DNA of 11,001 nucleotides from DASSOY01 sp035776675 (lineage in GTDB: Bacteria > Bacillota > Bacilli > Bacillales > DASSOY01): the NCBI GenBank assembly GCA_035776675.1, contig DASTWO010000170.1, forward strand, positions 1 to 11,001. Reading direction: 5' to 3'. A program made the translations under genes and the position numbers. This document shows, one piece after another, positions 1 to 6,533 of this stretch. Positions within the stretch are counted from its first letter, which is position 1. The number at the start of each line of letters is the position of its first letter. The notes beneath the pieces are model-generated. The model did no database searches. It saw nothing but the letters and a program-made list of their open reading frames with translations, and was not told the origin of the DNA.

Positions 1-1766
1 GCACTCATTTGCCTGTCTAATCTTTTCAACTGTTGTCTAACCGCCTCAGTTTGCTCCACAGCTTCGTCAAAAGCTCTTTCACCCTGAGCCAATCGATCAT
101 TCACAATTGCTTCAGATTCACGTACCTGATCGTCTTCTTTCAAAGATAGTTTGGCCTTCTCGGTATCTTCTATCCCGGCATCGGTCGCTTTTCGGAGCTC
201 TTCCGCAAGGGTGGCCAAGCTGGTTCTTACCCGATCCAATTCAGCCCCCCGTCCAAAACGCAATACAGAAAAGGCAAATCCAGCCGTCAGGGTCGCAACC
301 ACCGCGCCCACAACCCACTGTCCGTTTGAAATCAACCATATCACTACCATGGCACCCAGTGCCGTTCCCCCGTAAAAAGGCAATTGTTTGGATAAGCTTC
401 CCGAACGGGCTAGCTGTTCTTCCAATCCCCTCTTCTCCTTACGCTTTCGTTCCCATTCATCTCGATAACTCAGTGCCTCTTCCAGCCGCCGCCTTTCGTC
501 ATCCGCCAACCGCTTCGCGCTGACAGCCTCCCGCTCCGCCCGGCTTTTCTCCAGCAGCCGCTCCAAACGCTCCCGTTCGTCGTCCATCACCTTCCGCCGT
601 TGTTGCAGGCTTTCCCGCGCCTGCACAAGCTCTTTCATCCCTTCTCTGGCGCCGAACCCGGTGTCGGCCGCTTCAACCATCTCCCTCGTCCATAACGAAC
701 CAAGCCGTTCCATCAAAACGGCTAATTCTTCCCCTTCCGTCCTCGCGGCCTGCTCGCATGCGGCCCTTTCGCTCTCTTTATTTTGCATAAAGCGCTCCTG
801 CTCGCGCTCATAACGAACTTCCTCTTTCAGCCCCAGCCAGTCCTCTCGTACCTCGACTCCGGCCCGCTTCTTCTCAACCGCTTTCCGCTCCGCTTCAAGC
901 TCAGCAAGCTCCGCTTCCAGCGCTACGGCTTGGGTCCGCCATTCCTCAAACCGGGCAAGCCCGTCTTCCGGAAACGGCTCGCACACCGGCAACCGCTCCA
1001 AACGCAATTCCAGCTCCCGCTTATCTTTCACAAACGGAGCTAACGCTTTCTGCTTTTCGAGCGCACGAATTTCATTCCTCAGCGTGCTCTTAGTCTTCGC
1101 GATCTCAGCGATTCGCCGCTCAACCTCATCGGACTCTCTCCCGAGCTCCCGATATCCTTCATTTTTCCTTCTCCAGGACGCAACCTCTTTTTCAAGGGTC
1201 TCCAGTTCTGCAAGTTCACGGTTCAGCAACGGCTTACGCCCCTGCGGTTTAAATAATTCTTCTTGCTTTTTGACCAATTTCTTTTCCAGCTTTCGGATTG
1301 AGAAATCTCCTGTCATTCCCGCGTGAAACAAATAATTATTCACTTCGTCGGATTTGACCCGTTCCAATCCTTGAAGTCCGTCCAACCCAAATGAAAAAAT
1401 CGCGCGAAACATGGATTCATCCAGCCCGGGGAACAACTCGGCCAACGCTTCTTCTCCGCCGATACGGCCATCGTCAAAATAGACTTTGACCGAACCGCGC
1501 CCGCGATTTCCAGTTCGTTCAACTGTCACATCACCGCGCACCGGGACCTCCAGCGTTAAGCAACCGCCAAATCCTTCACCGCCGGCAATGGAAATCCCCG
1601 GAGATTGGGAGGAAAATCCGAACAAGATTTCGCGGATAAAGCGCATCATCGTTGATTTCCCCGCTTCATTTACACCGTAAACAACCTGAAATCCATCGGA
1701 AGGAAGAGGAAAAATGGTATCGACAAACATTCCGTACCGAAACATGTGGAGTTGTTTGATCTTCAT
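1..1766 (-). CDS. yhaN: YhaN-like AAA ATPase (SbcC/Rad50-like), 3' end outside window
   Basis: N-terminal 588 codons of a large P-loop ATPase; the reading frame is still open at base 1. The B. subtilis protein is about 960 residues, so roughly the last third is missing here. The start is the ATG at 1766, which overlaps the yhaO stop as ATGA, with GGAGGA just upstream. Residues 31-39 form a Walker A loop (GVNEAGKST). After about residue 150 the sequence is rich in Glu, Lys, Arg and Leu, as expected for a long coiled coil. A hydrophobic stretch at residues 464-502 could form two short membrane helices joined by an Asn-Gly-Gln turn, and it interrupts the coil. The Walker B/signature half lies outside the window. 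By family resemblance to SbcC/Rad50, it should power and hold the YhaO nuclease on DNA ends. The exact cellular role is inferred. Immediate coupling to yhaO supports a complex. Confidence 0.93.
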   Translation of the reverse strand, partial: MKIKQLHMFRYGMFVDTIFPLPSDGFQVVYGVNEAGKSTMMRFIREILFGFSSQSPGISIAGGEGFGGCLTLEVPVRGDVTVERTGNRGRGSVKVYFDDGRIGGEEALAELFPGLDESMFRAIFSFGLDGLQGLERVKSDEVNNYLFHAGMTGDFSIRKLEKKLVKKQEELFKPQGRKPLLNRELAELETLEKEVASWRRKNEGYRELGRESDEVERRIAEIAKTKSTLRNEIRALEKQKALAPFVKDKRELELRLERLPVCEPFPEDGLARFEEWRTQAVALEAELAELEAERKAVEKKRAGVEVREDWLGLKEEVRYEREQERFMQNKESERAACEQAARTEGEELAVLMERLGSLWTREMVEAADTGFGAREGMKELVQARESLQQRRKVMDDERERLERLLEKSRAEREAVSAKRLADDERRRLEEALSYRDEWERKRKEKRGLEEQLARSGSLSKQLPFYGGTALGAMVVIWLISNGQWVVGAVVATLTAGFAFSVLRFGRGAELDRVRTSLATLAEELRKATDAGIEDTEKAKLSLKEDDQVRESEAIVNDRLAQGERAFDEAVEQTEAVRQQLKRLDRQMS

Positions 1767-3001
1767 TCAGCGTCCTCCTCCCGTAACAATTCCGTTAACA
1801 GCAACGTTTCCGCATCTCGCAAAATTCCGTTCTCTGCCTGTCCATTCGACTCGGCTAAATAACGCTTGGCCCGCCGATTTTTCATTAAAGGGGAAAGCGC
1901 ATCATCAGCCCCGTTGTTATCGATCAGGCGCAACAAATCACCTATGAAATGGTCCTCCCCCGCCAATTGCTCACGATTCCAATCAGCTGTGGTCTTCACA
2001 CGGCAGGAAACCGGCCAAACGAAATTTTCTCTGATGTCCTCACCTTCTCGAACGACGGCAAGCAGTTCCTCCAGGTTCTCTTCCTGATGAAGATAAGGAT
2101 GTAATGTGCCCGCACCGGAAAATTCGATGACCGCCAGAACCCCGATGCCTTCCTGGCGAAATCCCTCCAACGCCTGCTCGCAAACTTCCAGCAATTGATC
2201 AGCATCCACCACACCCGAAATCGAGACTTCGCAGGTTCGCCATTCCACTTCTGCCGTTGGAATAAATGAAAGCCTCGACACTTCTTCTTCCATTTCTACC
2301 AAAGTACAGCCTTTTTCCCCTGTTTCCTTCGGATTCAAACCTTGAATATTGCCTGAATATAAAATGACCGGATTCCCTTCTTGCAACATCTGTCGTTTAT
2401 GTATATGGCCAAGCGCCCAATAATCAAACTCTTTGTCTAACAACTCGTTTACTGTAAACGGGGCATACGAAGCGTGATCACTGCTGTTTCCTTCCGCCTG
2501 GCCATGTAGAATGCCAATATGGTAGGGAGCACCGGATTTTTTCACATAAAAAGAGCCCATCTCCTCTGTAACAGCCCGTTGCCAATAGCTGAAACCATAC
2601 AGGTGAGCCAAAACCTCACCGTTTTTCATAAATGGCAGGACCTCAACCTCCGGACCAAAAACATGCACATTGTCTGGCCACGACAAGGCTACCCAATCTC
2701 CGCCGACCGGGTCATGATTCCCATGAATGACAAAAGCTTCAATTCCAGCCTCCTCAAGACGGCGCATTTCGTCACGAAATCGGGCCTGCGCCCGCAAACT
2801 GCGGTTTTCCCCGTCAAACAAATCACCAGCGATGATCACAAAGTCCATTCTATGTTCAATTGCCGCATCAACAATTCGCCGTAAGGAATGAAAGGTGCTT
2901 TCTCGCACCCGTTTGACAATTTCAGCCGGAGCATCGGCCAATCCCCGAAACGGCCGATCCAAATGAAGATCCGCGCAATGAATGAAACGAAGCGATTTCA
3001 T
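1763..3001 (-). CDS. yhaO: YhaO-like DNA repair metallophosphoesterase (SbcD/Mre11-like)
   Basis: A 412-residue calcineurin-type phosphoesterase, close to the roughly 408 residues of B. subtilis YhaO. The metal-binding motifs appear in order: DLH (Asp11, His13), GDLFD (Asp60), GNHD (residues 94-97, Asn95/His96), a lone His166 in ILHGQ, and GHIH (residues 198-201). This is the complete two-metal site of the SbcD/Mre11 nuclease family. The C-terminal 200 residues hold no motif I recognise and probably serve as the capping or partner-binding region. The start ATG at 3001 is preceded by AAAGG and GGGAGG, with the latter unusually close (3 bases). The stop overlaps the yhaN start by four bases, so the pair is translationally coupled and probably forms a nuclease/ATPase complex. 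B. subtilis YhaO is annotated as a putative DNA exonuclease; the substrate here is inferred. Confidence 0.94.
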   Translation of the reverse strand: MKSLRFIHCADLHLDRPFRGLADAPAEIVKRVRESTFHSLRRIVDAAIEHRMDFVIIAGDLFDGENRSLRAQARFRDEMRRLEEAGIEAFVIHGNHDPVGGDWVALSWPDNVHVFGPEVEVLPFMKNGEVLAHLYGFSYWQRAVTEEMGSFYVKKSGAPYHIGILHGQAEGNSSDHASYAPFTVNELLDKEFDYWALGHIHKRQMLQEGNPVILYSGNIQGLNPKETGEKGCTLVEMEEEVSRLSFIPTAEVEWRTCEVSISGVVDADQLLEVCEQALEGFRQEGIGVLAVIEFSGAGTLHPYLHQEENLEELLAVVREGEDIRENFVWPVSCRVKTTADWNREQLAGEDHFIGDLLRLIDNNGADDALSPLMKNRRAKRYLAESNGQAENGILRDAETLLLTELLREEDAE

Positions 3002-3026
3002 GAGCCTCCCGCCTTTCTCTTTTTTT

Positions 3027-3035
3027 ATTTTACCA
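3027..3035 (-). promoter_or_regulatory. Extended -10 promoter candidate for yhaO-yhaN
   Basis: Read on the minus strand, this is TGG followed by TAAAAT: an extended -10 (TGn) plus a five-of-six match to TATAAT, about 26 bases upstream of the yhaO ATG. There is no convincing -35 at 17 bases, which an extended -10 can tolerate. The predicted leader is very short, about 20 bases, and includes the ribosome binding site. I see no clear sigma-A promoter for the divergent yhzD gene in the same 187-base gap. Confidence 0.45.
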
Positions 3036-3188
3036 TAACGATCGCACGTTCGTATATACCGGATTTAATCGGGAAATCAAACAACAAAGCAGCCAAAGCC
3101 GCATAAAAAAAGTTTCATCGTTTGAAGGAAAATCCGCCCGGCACTACGAATAATGTTTATAGGAATAAGAGAAAGGATGACTATCAAA

Positions 3189-3374
3189 ATGCCAAACTAC
3201 ACATTGACCGTATTTGATAAAAGCGGGGAGACCCTTCTGGACGAGACCTTCGAGGCCAAAGACGAGAACGAAGCGAAGGAAATCGGCGAAAAACGCCTGA
3301 AAGACGAAGGCTACGAGCACCACACGAACCGGATGACCTCATCCGCCGGCAAACTCGTCTTATTCCACCGTTAA
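3189..3374 (+). CDS. yhzD: YhzD-like small protein
   Basis: A 61-residue acidic/basic protein beginning MPNYTLTVFDKSGE and ending GKLVLFHR. Length and both ends match what I know of the Bacillus YhzD family, whose function is not known. The frame is open back to 3153, but the ATG at 3189 is preferred: the AAAGGA at 3172-3177 lies 11 bases upstream, and the protein then starts with the family-typical MP. The ATG at 3177 would overlap that site. The predicted fold is a beta strand, an acidic linker, a Glu/Lys-rich helix (DENEAKEIGEKRLKDEGY) and a final strand; there are no membrane segments or cysteines. The next gene, a Nudix hydrolase, starts 11 bases after the stop, and its ribosome binding site overlaps the stop codon, so the two are cotranscribed. 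Confidence 0.8.
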   Translation: MPNYTLTVFDKSGETLLDETFEAKDENEAKEIGEKRLKDEGYEHHTNRMTSSAGKLVLFHR

Positions 3375-3385
3375 AGGAGGCCCCA

Positions 3386-3880
3386 ATGGATCAACTGATT
3401 TTCCAAAAGCACGATTACCGATTTTACGAGAGCCCATACCAGGATATATATTTGCGCGACCCATTTCCAGCCGCGGTAGTCATTCTGGCACTGTGTGACA
3501 GCAAGGTTGCGATATGTAAACAATACAGGGAAGGTGTCGGAAGAGAAACCTGCGAACTCCCCGGTGGCAGTATTGAAGCCGGCGAGGAGAAGGAAATAGC
3601 GGCAAGACGGGAATTGCTTGAAGAGACAGGGATGACATGTGACAAATTATATTACCTTGGGCAAACGGAACCGGATCCCTGCTTGAGCAACCAATTCTCC
3701 TATTTATATTTCACGAAGAATGCTAAATGGAACCATGCCCAAGCCTTGGACGACGGCGAACAAATTGAAGTCAGCTTCCATGACCCAGAGGCAGTCATAC
3801 AAAACATCGCTGAAGGCCGTTGGAATAACAGCGAGCTCGTTCACGCCTTGTTCCTGGCAAGACAGAAAGGTCTTTTATAA
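3386..3880 (+). CDS. Nudix hydrolase, ADP-ribose pyrophosphatase-like
   Basis: A 164-residue Nudix enzyme that should cleave a nucleoside diphosphate linked to another moiety, using Mg2+ or Mn2+. The Nudix box is complete at residues 61-83: Gly61, Glu67, then Arg75-Glu76-x-x-Glu79-Glu80-x-Gly82. Glu76, Glu79 and Glu80 are the expected metal ligands. About 15 residues beyond the box lies PDPCLSNQ, resembling the proline-containing loop of ADP-ribose or nucleotide-sugar pyrophosphatases, so that substrate class is the best guess but is not proven. The Arg in QYREG (residues 46-50) is also common in that group. The start is fixed by AAAGGAGG at 3373-3380, five bases before the ATG. It forms an operon with the YhzD-like gene and is convergent with pheA. 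I know of no Nudix gene at the equivalent place in B. subtilis. Confidence 0.9.
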   Translation: MDQLIFQKHDYRFYESPYQDIYLRDPFPAAVVILALCDSKVAICKQYREGVGRETCELPGGSIEAGEEKEIAARRELLEETGMTCDKLYYLGQTEPDPCLSNQFSYLYFTKNAKWNHAQALDDGEQIEVSFHDPEAVIQNIAEGRWNNSELVHALFLARQKGLL

Positions 3881-3915
3881 AAGGATTAGTTCGACAGAGC
3901 GAGGACTCCAAAACT

Positions 3916-3955
3916 AAAAAAGGCATGTGAATTTATTATAGAAATCCACATGCCT
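3916..3955 (-). terminator. Rho-independent terminator of pheA
   Basis: A 14-base-pair stem (arms 3921-3934 and 3942-3955, one A/C mismatch at 3930/3946) with a seven-base loop. On the minus strand it is followed by six T (the A run at 3916-3921), the usual arrangement for ending pheA, whose stop lies 18 bases upstream. On the plus strand the nearest T run (3968-3973) is 12 bases past the stem and separated by GAAAGAACCCCG, so termination of the convergent Nudix transcript here would be weak. Confidence 0.8.
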
Positions 3956-3972
3956 GAAAGAACCCCGTTTTT

Positions 3973-4893
3973 TCAACTGTCACTCATGAAAAGGTGAACG
4001 CCCACAATGTTGGTGACACCTGAGCTCATGATAATCTCTTCGGCACGGTAACAAGGATAACTGCCGACAACACTTACATTACAACCAAGTGCCTCCAATT
4101 CCCTTTTCACACCCGGAAGCAGCACATCGTCCATTTTCATATCGACATCAATAATGAAAAAGTAATTTCCCAATCCTGTTTTCGTCGGACGCGACTCAAT
4201 CTTTGACATATTTAACTTTCTCCAGGCGAACGCCGACAACACCTGATGCAGCGCTCCGGAGAAATCGTGAGGCAATGTCACGGTAAGCGTGGTCTTGTCA
4301 CGAATGTGTGGAGCATTGTCGGATTTGAAATCAATCTTTTCCCGATTGAGAACAACGAACCGTGTATGGTTGTTATCATAATCGTGAACATCCTGGCGGA
4401 CTGTGGTCAGTCCGTACATCTGTGCCGCCAGGGAATTGCCGACCGCTCCAGCATTTTCTTCCGGGTGATCCTTCACCCACTCCGCTGCCGCGGCAGTTGA
4501 GTTCATAAAAGAAGTTTCTGCCTCGGGCAACGTCTTCTTTAAGAAATGATGGGTTTGCGAGATGGCCTGGGGATGGGAATAAACAGTTTCTACATCCATC
4601 CAGTCATCAGCACGATCAGGGTGAACCATAAAATGCTGGCGAATGGGAACGACCACTTCCCCGACAATTGAAAGAATCTTCTCATGGAACAAATAATCCA
4701 TTGTTAAATTCACAGAACCCTCGATCGCATTCTCCAGTGGAACAACACAATAATTCAGCTTGCCAGAACGCACAGCCTCCATACACTCCGGTATTGTAGT
4801 ATGAGGAATTAATTCTTCATTAGGAAACAACGCGTCCGCGGCCGTTTCCGTAAAGGTTCCTTTCGGTCCTAAATAGCCAATCTGTTCTCTCAT
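3973..4893 (-). CDS. pheA: Prephenate dehydratase with ACT domain
   Basis: Converts prephenate to phenylpyruvate, the committed step to phenylalanine, in the cytosol. The called protein has 306 residues. It begins with the family signature GYLGPKGTFTE (residues 6-16). The dehydratase domain extends to about residue 185 and contains NHTRF (residues 175-179), with Thr177 as the expected catalytic threonine. An ACT regulatory domain follows from about residue 208, with GALH (residues 223-226) and ESRP (residues 243-246), the phenylalanine-binding signatures, so feedback inhibition by Phe is expected. An in-frame ATG at 4908 is rejected because it lies inside the Shine-Dalgarno sequence (ATGGAGGG); the ATG at 4893 has ideal spacing. 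The protein carries about 20 extra residues after the ACT domain compared with the 285-residue B. subtilis PheA. It has its own promoter and terminator and so is a single-gene unit. No T-box-like leader is visible. Confidence 0.95.
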   Translation of the reverse strand: MREQIGYLGPKGTFTETAADALFPNEELIPHTTIPECMEAVRSGKLNYCVVPLENAIEGSVNLTMDYLFHEKILSIVGEVVVPIRQHFMVHPDRADDWMDVETVYSHPQAISQTHHFLKKTLPEAETSFMNSTAAAAEWVKDHPEENAGAVGNSLAAQMYGLTTVRQDVHDYDNNHTRFVVLNREKIDFKSDNAPHIRDKTTLTVTLPHDFSGALHQVLSAFAWRKLNMSKIESRPTKTGLGNYFFIIDVDMKMDDVLLPGVKRELEALGCNVSVVGSYPCYRAEEIIMSSGVTNIVGVHLFMSDS

Positions 4894-4900
4894 CTGGCTT

Positions 4901-4906
4901 CCCTCC
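4901..4906 (-). promoter_or_regulatory. Ribosome binding site deciding the pheA start
   Basis: On the minus strand this reads GGAGGG, seven bases before the ATG at 4893. The upstream in-frame ATG at 4908 shares its G with this site and has no purine-rich sequence ahead of it, so it cannot be the main start. Confidence 0.75.
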
Positions 4907-4922
4907 ATTATATGTAACCACC

Positions 4923-4951
4923 ATCTTAGCTCAAACTTATTGAGATTTCAA
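4923..4951 (-). promoter_or_regulatory. Sigma-A-like promoter of pheA
   Basis: On the minus strand, TTGAAA (complement of 4946-4951) and TAAGAT (complement of 4923-4928) are separated by exactly 17 bases. They match the consensus at five of six and four of six positions. Transcription would start near 4916, only about 20 bases before the coding region, leaving no room for an attenuator or riboswitch. Confidence 0.6.
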
Positions 4952-5013
4952 TAGATTCACTACAAACTGGGCGCCTCTTTTCAGAAATATCATGCTTGTC
5001 CCCGATTATAGGT

Positions 5014-5061
5014 AAAAAGCGCCCCGCCCGGCTAACTCGTGTGCTGGGCGGGGAACGCTTT
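5014..5061 (-). terminator. Strong Rho-independent terminator of the HAD (yhaX-like) gene
   Basis: A very GC-rich hairpin. The outer arm AAAGCG (5016-5021) pairs with CGCTTT (5056-5061), the core CCCCGCCC (5022-5029) pairs with GGGCGGGG (5046-5053), a two-base AA bulge sits at 5054-5055, and there are three further inner pairs. On the minus strand it ends in five T (complement of 5014-5018). The base of the stem includes part of the HAD stop codon. The plus strand lacks a T tail, so it acts on the minus-strand transcript. Confidence 0.85.
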
Positions 5062-5899
5062 AGATTTGCATACGCAACTGTTTGCGAAATACTTCCCGTA
5101 CCATATAAGAAACACCGTTTTGATCATTGGAACGTGTTACCCAATCGGCTACTTTCCTTACTTCAGCAGGTGCGTTTTTCATGGCAACGCCTAACCCTGC
5201 CCTTGTGATCATCTCGCGATCAGCATTAGAGTCCCCGATCGCGACAATTTCCTCCTGAGAAAGTCCAAGTTGATTGGCAAGAAGCTGAACACCTTTCGCC
5301 TTCGAGGCTCCCATAGCCACGATTTCGCATTCTTCACCTGATAGACTGACTGCTACCTGAGGATAGTCCTTCCTGATCTTTTCAAGAGCTGTCTCTTGTT
5401 CTTCCTGATCGAAAAAGTGGACATCCACCTTAGTCGGAGCTATTGAATTTTCCAATAAATAATCTCCAAGTGAATCTACAAAAGTGACGGGATAGAATAA
5501 CGGATCGCCGATCCCGATCGTCATTTTGGCGATCAGTTCATTCTTCTGCCTTACACGATTTCCGACAGAGAAACGTTCATGTGAAACACGGACATGGCAA
5601 TCGTATTGTTCCAAAGACTCGACAAGTTCATTCACCAATTCCGGATTCAGACGGTTTTCATACAAAGGTTTATCGATGGACGAGGCAATAAATGCACCAT
5701 TTTGTGTGATCATAACCGTATTGAGCTTCAAGGCTTTTGCGATTTTCATTGCAGAATGATAGTGTCGTTCTGTGACAAGGGAAACATAGACATCTTTACT
5801 TTTGACAAACTCAATAGCCTCTTTTGTACGTCGATCCAATTTGTTGTTACTGTGCAATAAAGTTCCGTCAATATCAACGGCAAGCATACGATAGACCAC
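5060..5899 (-). CDS. yhaX: Cof-type HAD phosphatase (HAD-IIB), YhaX-like
   Basis: A 279-residue haloacid dehalogenase-type phosphatase with a type C2 cap. Motif I is DIDGT (Asp9 nucleophile, Asp11 acid/base), motif II is the Thr43 region (VTERHY), motif III is the Lys202-Gly pair, and motif IV is GDSNAD (Asp223, Asp227). Two positions differ from the commonest Cof pattern: motif II has T-E-R where T-G-R is usual, and motif IV has Ala-Asp where Asn-Asp is usual. The start called is GTG 5899, because a purine-rich AGAGGGGG ends six bases upstream. The in-frame ATG at 5905 directly abuts that site. If that ATG is used, the protein is two residues longer. Members dephosphorylate small phosphorylated metabolites such as sugar phosphates or flavin and pyridoxal phosphates; the substrate cannot be read from sequence. 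The yhaX name rests on overall similarity and on its position between yheA and yhaO. Confidence 0.82.
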   Translation of the reverse strand: MVYRMLAVDIDGTLLHSNNKLDRRTKEAIEFVKSKDVYVSLVTERHYHSAMKIAKALKLNTVMITQNGAFIASSIDKPLYENRLNPELVNELVESLEQYDCHVRVSHERFSVGNRVRQKNELIAKMTIGIGDPLFYPVTFVDSLGDYLLENSIAPTKVDVHFFDQEEQETALEKIRKDYPQVAVSLSGEECEIVAMGASKAKGVQLLANQLGLSQEEIVAIGDSNADREMITRAGLGVAMKNAPAEVRKVADWVTRSNDQNGVSYMVREVFRKQLRMQI

Positions 5900-5905
5900 G
5901 ATCAT

Positions 5906-5913
5906 CCCCCTCT
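5906..5913 (-). promoter_or_regulatory. Ribosome binding site deciding the HAD gene start
   Basis: On the minus strand this reads AGAGGGGG, then ATGATC, then GTG. The ATG touches the site with zero spacing, whereas the GTG at 5899 is six bases away, so the GTG start is preferred. I see only a lone CATAAAAT box (5954-5961) further upstream and no complete promoter. Confidence 0.55.
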
Positions 5914-6020
5914 TCTGGTTGCAGATTCTCAGATGTATAAAGGCTTCAATACGATTTTATGAAGGGCTTTCCCGTTTTAGAACATTGATAGCCTTGGAAG
6001 ATGGGCTTTTCCATTCACAC

Positions 6021-6052
6021 AAAAAAAGAAACCGGTTTTTTCAACCGATTCC
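6021..6052 (-). terminator. Rho-independent terminator after yheA
   Basis: On the minus strand, GGAATCGGTT and AACCGGTTTC pair over ten positions (including two G/T pairs) around a five-base GAAAA loop. Seven T follow directly (complement of 6021-6027). This ends the yheB-yheA transcript and separates it from the yhaX-like gene. A second, unrelated hairpin lies just before it at 6057-6076. Confidence 0.82.
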
Positions 6053-6056
6053 TTCA

Positions 6057-6076
6057 CAAGCTTGTCGCCAAGCTTG
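6057..6076 (-). repeat. Perfect 8-bp hairpin with GNRA tetraloop after yheA
   Basis: CAAGCTTG occurs twice (6057-6064 and 6069-6076), each copy itself a palindrome, separated by four bases. In the yheA RNA the two copies pair fully and enclose GCGA, which fits the very stable GNRA tetraloop class. It lies 20 bases after the yheA stop and four bases before the terminator hairpin, so the mRNA would end in two stacked hairpins. Confidence 0.7.
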
Positions 6077-6096
6077 ATTTGTTTAGTAAACCATAG

Positions 6097-6453
6097 TTAC
6101 TGGCTGTTTTCCGGATTCCCATACAGATCTTCCAGCGGCTTGGTGATAATTCCGTTCAAATCGTTAATAATCGTGCTCATTCTTTGTTCAGCCGCCATCA
6201 ACTTTGAAATCCCCTCGTGTTGTTGAACCATCTGAAGCTGTTGCTGTGCCGACTGTGCTTCTTCCTCACTGATTTGCTGGCCTTGCATTTGCTTTTGCTG
6301 CAATTCCAACTGAAGGTTGCGGAACTTATCGAACATCTTTTTGCCGGTCTCGTCCTGCTCCAGCTCATCATAGCTCTTTTTCAATTCCTGATACTCATCG
6401 CTTTCACGAATAGCATTTTCCAAGTCGTACGCGCTGTCATAAATGTTTGGCAT
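6097..6453 (-). CDS. yheA: YheA, YlbF/YmcA-like helical protein (UPF0342)
   Basis: A 118-residue soluble, almost wholly helical protein; B. subtilis YheA is about 117. The sequence is dominated by Glu, Gln, Lys and Met with a heptad-like pattern. A Gln-rich stretch (QLELQQKQMQGQQ, then AQSAQQQLQMVQQ) covers about residues 49-79. It belongs to the YlbF/YmcA (Com_YlbF) superfamily, whose better-known members form a complex affecting competence, sporulation and RNA maturation. No specific function for YheA is known to me. No signal peptide, membrane segment or cysteine is present. The start ATG at 6453 has AGGAGGTC five to twelve bases upstream, an excellent site. It has its own sigma-A-like promoter in the 99-base gap after yheB, and may also be read from the yheB promoter, since no T-tailed terminator separates the two genes. 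Confidence 0.93.
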   Translation of the reverse strand: MPNIYDSAYDLENAIRESDEYQELKKSYDELEQDETGKKMFDKFRNLQLELQQKQMQGQQISEEEAQSAQQQLQMVQQHEGISKLMAAEQRMSTIINDLNGIITKPLEDLYGNPENSQ

Positions 6454-6504
6454 GGTCGACCTCCTCTATTTGACTCTTTCCCCACTATAACATCCATGTT
6501 TCCC

Positions 6505-6533
6505 ATTGTATATGTTCGCCCAGATTGTGTGAA
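6505..6533 (-). promoter_or_regulatory. Sigma-A-like promoter of yheA
   Basis: On the minus strand, TTCACA (complement of 6528-6533) and TACAAT (complement of 6505-6510) are separated by exactly 17 bases, each a five-of-six match. The start site would be near 6498, giving a leader of about 45 bases. The -35 box overlaps one arm of an inverted repeat at 6530-6555. Confidence 0.65.

Noticed and set aside
107..1326. Several plus-strand open frames of 60-138 codons across the left end
   Set aside because: They are antisense to the yhaN coding frame, which is open throughout and starts with a Walker A motif; their Ser/Pro/Arg-rich products look like translation of a coiled-coil gene's opposite strand.
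2519..2884. A 121-codon plus-strand open frame
   Set aside because: It is antisense to yhaO, where the opposite strand encodes the metal-binding motifs; no independent evidence for a gene.
3122..3156. TTGAAG with TACGAA 17 bases on as a promoter for the YhzD-like gene
   Set aside because: The -10 matches consensus at only about half its positions and no sporulation sigma pattern fits better; the promoter of this operon remains unassigned.
4894..4908. Longer PheA starting at ATG 4908
   Set aside because: That ATG is part of the Shine-Dalgarno sequence of the downstream start and the five extra residues are not family-like.
5954..5961. CATAAAAT on the minus strand, a perfect sigma-E -10 match ahead of the HAD gene
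   Set aside because: The only -35-like sequence (CAATGTT) is 19 bases away, too far for sigma-E spacing of about 13-15, so no full promoter can be supported.
5964..6013. Two near copies of GGGCTTTTCC-like sequence before the HAD gene
   Set aside because: The copies (5964-5973 and 6004-6013) are imperfect, short and at no meaningful spacing from a promoter.
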